Source: Desulfobacterales bacterium (GTDB lineage: Bacteria > Desulfobacterota > Desulfobacteria > Desulfobacterales > Desulfosalsimonadaceae). Taken from it: a stretch of DNA of 8,747 nt. Positions 5,573 to 8,747 of this stretch are shown piece by piece (position 1 is the stretch's first letter; every line of letters begins with the position of its first letter). The stretch spans positions 1-8,747 of the forward strand of contig SKZX01000055.1 of the NCBI GenBank assembly GCA_007127175.1, given 5' to 3'. The position numbers and the translations under genes were made by a program. The notes below the pieces were generated by a model that had not been told where the DNA came from, did no database searches, and was given only the letters and a program-made list of their open reading frames with translations.

Positions 5573-6112
5573 TCAATCCCCTTTTATGGCGGCGTCTATC
5601 CACATGCTGATTTCGCCGGCAACCCGGCGCTCCCAGGCGGGGGAAATCCGGACGGCGATAAATTGATCATACAGGGAGTAGACCAGGCGCACAATTTTAT
5701 CTGCCAGAAATATGCGCTCCAATACAGCGCCTTCGAGATCTTCCGCTTTTTCCACTTTTCCGGTCCGGGGCAGCTTCAGGCCGCTCAAGGCGAGGCTTTC
5801 CCCTTTTAATTGAAACCGCCACTCATGCTCAGCTGCGCAATAGACCAGGTTGACCTCGGTGACTTTCCCCCCTTTTTTGAGCGCTATCAGGCCTTCTTCG
5901 AGGCCGGCCCCATCCCCGCGTATCGTTATGGTCTCCTCCCTGTTGTGACGGCTGTTTTCCAGCACCACGCGGTTGCCGATGGCAAGGGAGGAAAGCTCGG
6001 GGTCCACTTTCTGCAAAAAGGCCTGATCGGTTTCGATCGTGTACCAGAGCCATGTTAAAAACTCATGCCCCAGGAACTTGTAGCGGTTATAGGCGACGGA
6101 TACATCAATCAT
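5573..6112 (-). CDS. RdgC C-terminal-half-like protein
   Basis: 179 aa from ATG 6112. The segment from about 18 to 115 resembles the C-terminal part of one-piece RdgC: EFLTWLWYTIE (17-27) corresponds to the TEW segment, LAIGNRVVLEN (43-53) to the LxDEAEL strand, then TITIRGD, a helical LEEGLIALKKGGKVTEVNL (71-89) matching the EAGKxVTKLAL block, and WRFQLKGESLALSGLKLP (98-115) matching the SLKRLKF strand. The end (about 125-179) is helical. This comparison is from memory of E. coli RdgC. The start overlaps the end of the upstream gene by 8 nt, and a GGGAGG ribosome-binding site sits just before ATG, so the pair is translationally coupled. An upstream extension to 6178 would run far into the neighbour and lacks support. 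The likely role is to complete an RdgC-like DNA-binding complex. Confidence 0.8.
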   Translation of the reverse strand: MIDVSVAYNRYKFLGHEFLTWLWYTIETDQAFLQKVDPELSSLAIGNRVVLENSRHNREETITIRGDGAGLEEGLIALKKGGKVTEVNLVYCAAEHEWRFQLKGESLALSGLKLPRTGKVEKAEDLEGAVLERIFLADKIVRLVYSLYDQFIAVRISPAWERRVAGEISMWIDAAIKGD

Positions 6113-6737
6113 GAGCCCTCCCAGCGTTGAATACCGCCGGCGAGGCTTTATGCAGGGCGTCCAGTCGTTCACCCTCAAGGCCCGAAAAAAAATATGCGGC
6201 GGTGTAAGGAAAAATCCGGACCAGGCTCAACTGAAAGGATTTTGAAAAAAGCGTTTCAAGGTCTTCGTTGGCCTCTTTCAGGTTGGAAAAAAACCACAAA
6301 TCGCCTGCTTCCGGCTGCCAGACGAGGTCATATATGGACGGTGTGGCCGGGATGCGCACGTAGAGCCGATGAAGCACGTCATCTTTGATTTCACGTTTTT
6401 CATCCCGGGAGAGATGCTCTCTGCTTGTGCCGGCAAGCCTTTTCTGGACAGCGGCATGGTAATGCTTGTTGACGATTTTTGAAGGAAGCGATTTTTTGTC
6501 AATTCTCAGGGAAAAAACGAAGCTGGTCCCGAAAACGAAATGGTTTCCGGCGAAATCCGGGTTAAAAGGAGTGCCCGGGATTGTCCACCCAACGCTTTTG
6601 ACCGCGGGGTCATTGTCTATTTCACGGATGACATGGTTTTTCAGCCCCTCCCGGACGCTGTCCATGACCGGGTCGGGGAGGTTTCCCTCCACCCGGTAAC
6701 GGGTAAGGGACAGGGTCGGCGACAGCAACTGCATCAT
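6105..6737 (-). CDS. RdgC-like protein, N-terminal half
   Basis: 210 aa (209 if the second Met codon at 6734 is used, which is better spaced from AGCAGG). RdgC proteins are ring-shaped dimers that bind duplex DNA and modulate RecA in the nucleoid. Visible similarity: an N-terminal strand SPTLSLTRYRVEG, GWTIPG (50-55, like the GWVPP motif), LRIDKKSLPSKIVNK (77-91, like EEKILPSxVIK), the charged helix RDEKREIKDDVLHRL (111-125, like EKDxLKDEVLHxL), then LVWQPEAGDLWFFSNLKEA (138-156, like MWIDxxNGLxxVDCAS-KA) and SFQLSLVRIFP. One-piece RdgC is about 300 aa and continues into a C-terminal domain. Here the protein stops after the N-terminal part, and the rest seems to be encoded by the next gene (5573-6112). 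Family assignment is by motif order recalled from memory; sequence identity is low. Confidence 0.8.
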   Translation of the reverse strand: MMQLLSPTLSLTRYRVEGNLPDPVMDSVREGLKNHVIREIDNDPAVKSVGWTIPGTPFNPDFAGNHFVFGTSFVFSLRIDKKSLPSKIVNKHYHAAVQKRLAGTSREHLSRDEKREIKDDVLHRLYVRIPATPSIYDLVWQPEAGDLWFFSNLKEANEDLETLFSKSFQLSLVRIFPYTAAYFFSGLEGERLDALHKASPAVFNAGRAHD

Positions 6738-6969
6738 AGCCTGCTTTCAAAAAAATGACGGTAAACGGTTTGGGCTCATAAAAAGCCGGTGCAAGTTTTT
6801 ACACATAACCCGACCGGCATTTACAGGCAAGATTTTTTTGATTGCCACCCACCCGGCCTGCTTTTACATGACGGCTGAATAAAACCCGGTTTACCACAGA
6901 CTGAAAAAAAGAGAACAATGGATATTATGCAGGTTTAAAATAGGCTGAACCTGTAAAAAGTCGCGACCA
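6738..6969. other. AT-rich intergenic region with several short inverted repeats
   Basis: No gene is supported between the RdgC-like start and repeat copy 2. It contains GCCGGT/ACCGGC (6785-6790 and 6813-6818), GGCAA/TTGCC flanking a T-run (6826-6830 and 6842-6846), and CAGGTT/AACCTG (6930-6935 and 6948-6953). The promoter of the minus-strand RdgC-like pair should lie here, but I could not pick convincing hexamers. Confidence 0.55.
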
Positions 6970-7097
6970 GACGACTTTGAAAAAAGTCCAAGATCAAGGC
7001 TTGCGCAATTTTTGAAGGATTGCGTCACGCCTTTGGCGTGATGAAATGCTTCGGAAATTGCGCATAACACGGATATTGGGCTTTTTCCGAAGCCGTC
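6970..7097 (-). repeat. 128-bp imperfect palindromic element, copy 2 (MITE/REP-like)
   Basis: This is the same element as 4716-4842 in opposite orientation. The left arm plus the central CACGCC-TTT-GGCGTG hairpin (7026-7040) differs from copy 1 at only 3 of 71 positions; the other arm carries about 10 differences including one indel. The right end (GCCGTC) touches the HD-GYP gene: the stop codon of that gene uses the terminal element bases. In this position the palindrome may act as the transcription terminator of the HD-GYP message. Confidence 0.8.
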
Positions 7098-8562
7098 AAA
7101 TATGCTGCATTTCCATAAGGTGCGTGGCCGGCTGAATGCCGAACTCCGAGGCATGATGGGTGCTTTTAATCGCTCGCAGGTATTTGCCCGTTTCAGGATC
7201 GCATTTGTTCAGGTCAACCACCTTTGAAGAAAAATACTGGCCCGGCAGACGCTCCTCAAGCAAAAGCACCTTGGGCTTGTGGTCATTTTTTACGGCGTTG
7301 CCTTCGCATACCAACCCGTATTCCCCCGTATTCAAAACGACCAGGGTTCCGATGGGGAAAATACCCAGCATGTTGACAAACCATTTCACCAGGACCGGGT
7401 CGAAATCCTTTCCTGACTTAGCGGCAATAGCGCCCAGTGCGCGGTCCGGGCTGTAAGGCGCCGACCGGTAAATGCGCGGGGAGGTCAACGCATCATACAC
7501 ATCACAGATTTCTATGATCCGCCCGAAAAGACTGATAGGCCGCTTCCAGCTGACACTCGGGTAACCGGACAGGTCGTATTTGAGGTGATGTTCGAAAGGG
7601 GCCAGCACGATTCGGGAGATAAGCTCGGAATGGGCCTCAAGCTTCAGGATCTGACGAACGCTGTTAAGGGAGTGCTGCTGAATGATCTTATACTCATCCT
7701 CGGTTAACGGATCGGGCTTGGAGATAATTTCAATGGGAATGTCTATTTTCCCAAGGTCGTGAAAAAGCCCGCAAATACCCAGATAAACAAGGGACTTTTC
7801 CGAAAGGCCGATGTGATGGCCCAGACAGATGGCCAAAATCGCAACATTCACCGAGTGGATATACGTGTAATCGTCATAATCCCTTATTGTGGTCAAGCCA
7901 AACAAGATGGACTTGTCCTGGACCGTAAAATCGACGATCTCCTGGATCACCCGCAGGGATTTCCGGGTCCCGGCCCGCTTGTTTTGAAGGATCTCCCGGC
8001 TGACATCCTTGATGGAATTGTAGACAAAGGAATACATCCGGTGGGCCTGCCTGGCCTTTCTGGAATATGGGATACGGCTTGCTGTGTCTTCGGTCACCGA
8101 CAGCACTTCAACAAACTGGAACCCGGGTTCCGAAAGACGGCCGGCAAAAAAAGCCGCCGGGTTCTCCTCATCACGGGCCTGTGTGACCAGGCTGGCAAAG
8201 CGGTGCGCCTGCGCGGGTGAAATGGTTTTAAACCGGTAATTGAATTTCAGGCCATCCGGCATGAGGGTTTCAAAAACGGAAAGCAAGCCGAAAATATAAA
8301 TCGCCGCCTGCTGACGCATCAAAAGCTTGTGCCCGGAAAGAAACAGGCGGCCGTGCCGCGGCTCCAGAACAATTTCGTCAATGATGCCCAAAAGCTGTGT
8401 TCCGGCATCAATGAATGCTTTGGACGCCTGTATTGCCAGGCGGTTGTCCGCTTCATGGATTTTGGGCATATTGAGCAGGTGATGAAAACACCGGACAAAC
8501 GCTTCACCCAGGGTTTGCAGCTCAAGGCTGTCATCCTTCGTTTCTATCCCATCACGATTCAT
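7096..8562 (-). CDS. HD-GYP domain protein, probable c-di-GMP phosphodiesterase
   Basis: 488 aa from ATG 8562; GTG 8592 would add ten residues. HD-GYP enzymes hydrolyse the second messenger c-di-GMP. The catalytic domain (about 195-400) has H236, the HD pair with its lysine in FHDLGKIDIP (H268, D269, K272), H297, H325/H326, GYP (333-335) and the CDVYDALTSPRIYR block (D354, D357). Metal ligands therefore look intact, but the usual HHExxDGxGYP reads HHLKYDLSGYP, with Leu for the Glu and for the first Gly. The N-terminal 190 residues are soluble and unrecognised, with no membrane segment or receiver domain, and may be a sensory domain. A C-terminal extension (about 400-488) with GTLVVLNTGEYGLV (415-428) occurs in a subset of HD-GYP proteins. 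An AAGGGA site lies only 3 nt before ATG 8562, so the exact start is uncertain. Confidence 0.9.
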   Translation of the reverse strand: MNRDGIETKDDSLELQTLGEAFVRCFHHLLNMPKIHEADNRLAIQASKAFIDAGTQLLGIIDEIVLEPRHGRLFLSGHKLLMRQQAAIYIFGLLSVFETLMPDGLKFNYRFKTISPAQAHRFASLVTQARDEENPAAFFAGRLSEPGFQFVEVLSVTEDTASRIPYSRKARQAHRMYSFVYNSIKDVSREILQNKRAGTRKSLRVIQEIVDFTVQDKSILFGLTTIRDYDDYTYIHSVNVAILAICLGHHIGLSEKSLVYLGICGLFHDLGKIDIPIEIISKPDPLTEDEYKIIQQHSLNSVRQILKLEAHSELISRIVLAPFEHHLKYDLSGYPSVSWKRPISLFGRIIEICDVYDALTSPRIYRSAPYSPDRALGAIAAKSGKDFDPVLVKWFVNMLGIFPIGTLVVLNTGEYGLVCEGNAVKNDHKPKVLLLEERLPGQYFSSKVVDLNKCDPETGKYLRAIKSTHHASEFGIQPATHLMEMQHI

Positions 8563-8747
8563 CGGTCCCTTGCCCGCTTGAAATGTTGGCACACGATCTT
8601 CGGATCGTCGGCCATGGACTTCTTTGCGCTTTCCTGACCGCCATTGCGCCTTTCTCTCCCGGATGCTGCAATAATCCGGCTACCGCTCCCTGGCGATGGA
8701 TGGACCGCAGTTTCCCCAGCCGCCAGGGGCTGCCGAAAAGCTGTTTC
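8559..8747 (-). other. unresolved open frames at the window edge
   Basis: Two minus-strand frames stay open from the right edge. One ends at 8559, overlapping the HD-GYP ATG as ATGA; its last internal ATG (8615) would give an 18-aa peptide. The other ends at 8552, and an ATG preceded by GAGAAAGG would give a peptide of about 30 aa. Neither has a recognisable product. The ATGA overlap hints that an upstream gene may be coupled to the HD-GYP gene, but the sequence stops too soon to tell. Confidence 0.25.

Noticed and set aside
6113..6178. Longer start for the RdgC C-terminal-like gene.
   Set aside because: It would overlap the upstream gene by 74 nt and lacks a ribosome-binding site, whereas ATG 6112 follows GGGAGG and gives a standard short overlap.
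4716..7097. Interpretation of the bracketed segment as an active composite transposon.
   Set aside because: No transposase or target-site duplication is visible, and the repeats are short palindromes; only past mobility or independent insertion can be suggested.

Overview
The window looks like an ordinary chromosomal stretch from a Gram-negative anaerobe, most likely a Desulfobacterota (deltaproteobacterial, Desulfobacterales-like) genome. I infer this from the type of each gene product: a PerR/Fur-like regulator beside a SagB-type nitroreductase, a degradative thiolase, MntP, a two-gene RdgC-like pair, and an HD-GYP protein with a C-terminal extension. Base composition is moderately GC-rich, with AT-rich intergenic gaps that hold many repeats. 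No rRNA, tRNA, CRISPR array, transposase, prophage or recognisable defence system is visible.

Layout from left to right. Positions 1-453 are non-coding: a TCGGNN hexamer tract, a doublet of REP-like hairpins, and an AT-rich 11-5-11 palindrome that is a likely operator. Positions 454-1660 are a two-gene plus-strand unit: a Fur/PerR-family repressor, then a SagB/nitroreductase-fold flavoenzyme. A large inverted repeat separates this unit from a convergent minus-strand gene for a membrane-anchored M23 peptidase (1736-2692). A divergent intergenic region with a candidate promoter on each strand leads to a small unrecognised gene (2908-3345). That gene converges, across a hairpin, on a minus-strand acetyl-CoA acetyltransferase (3433-4686).

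The right half is shaped by a 127-128 bp imperfect palindrome present twice in opposite orientation (4716-4842 and 6970-7097), about 90% identical by hand alignment. The copies bracket mntP (Mn2+ efflux, plus strand) and a translationally coupled minus-strand pair (6105-6737 and 5573-6112). The two products resemble the N-terminal and C-terminal parts of the recombination-associated protein RdgC, so rdgC appears to be split into two genes here. Beyond the second repeat copy, whose terminal bases form part of its stop codon, lies a minus-strand HD-GYP phosphodiesterase gene (7096-8562). The remaining edge sequence shows two competing open frames and cannot be assigned.

The genes do not form one pathway. 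Plausible themes are redox or metal homeostasis (the PerR-like regulator with its flavoenzyme, and MntP), envelope remodelling (M23), acyl-CoA metabolism (thiolase), recombination (split RdgC) and c-di-GMP signalling (HD-GYP). The two observations most worth following are the split RdgC and the inverted palindromic elements around it.
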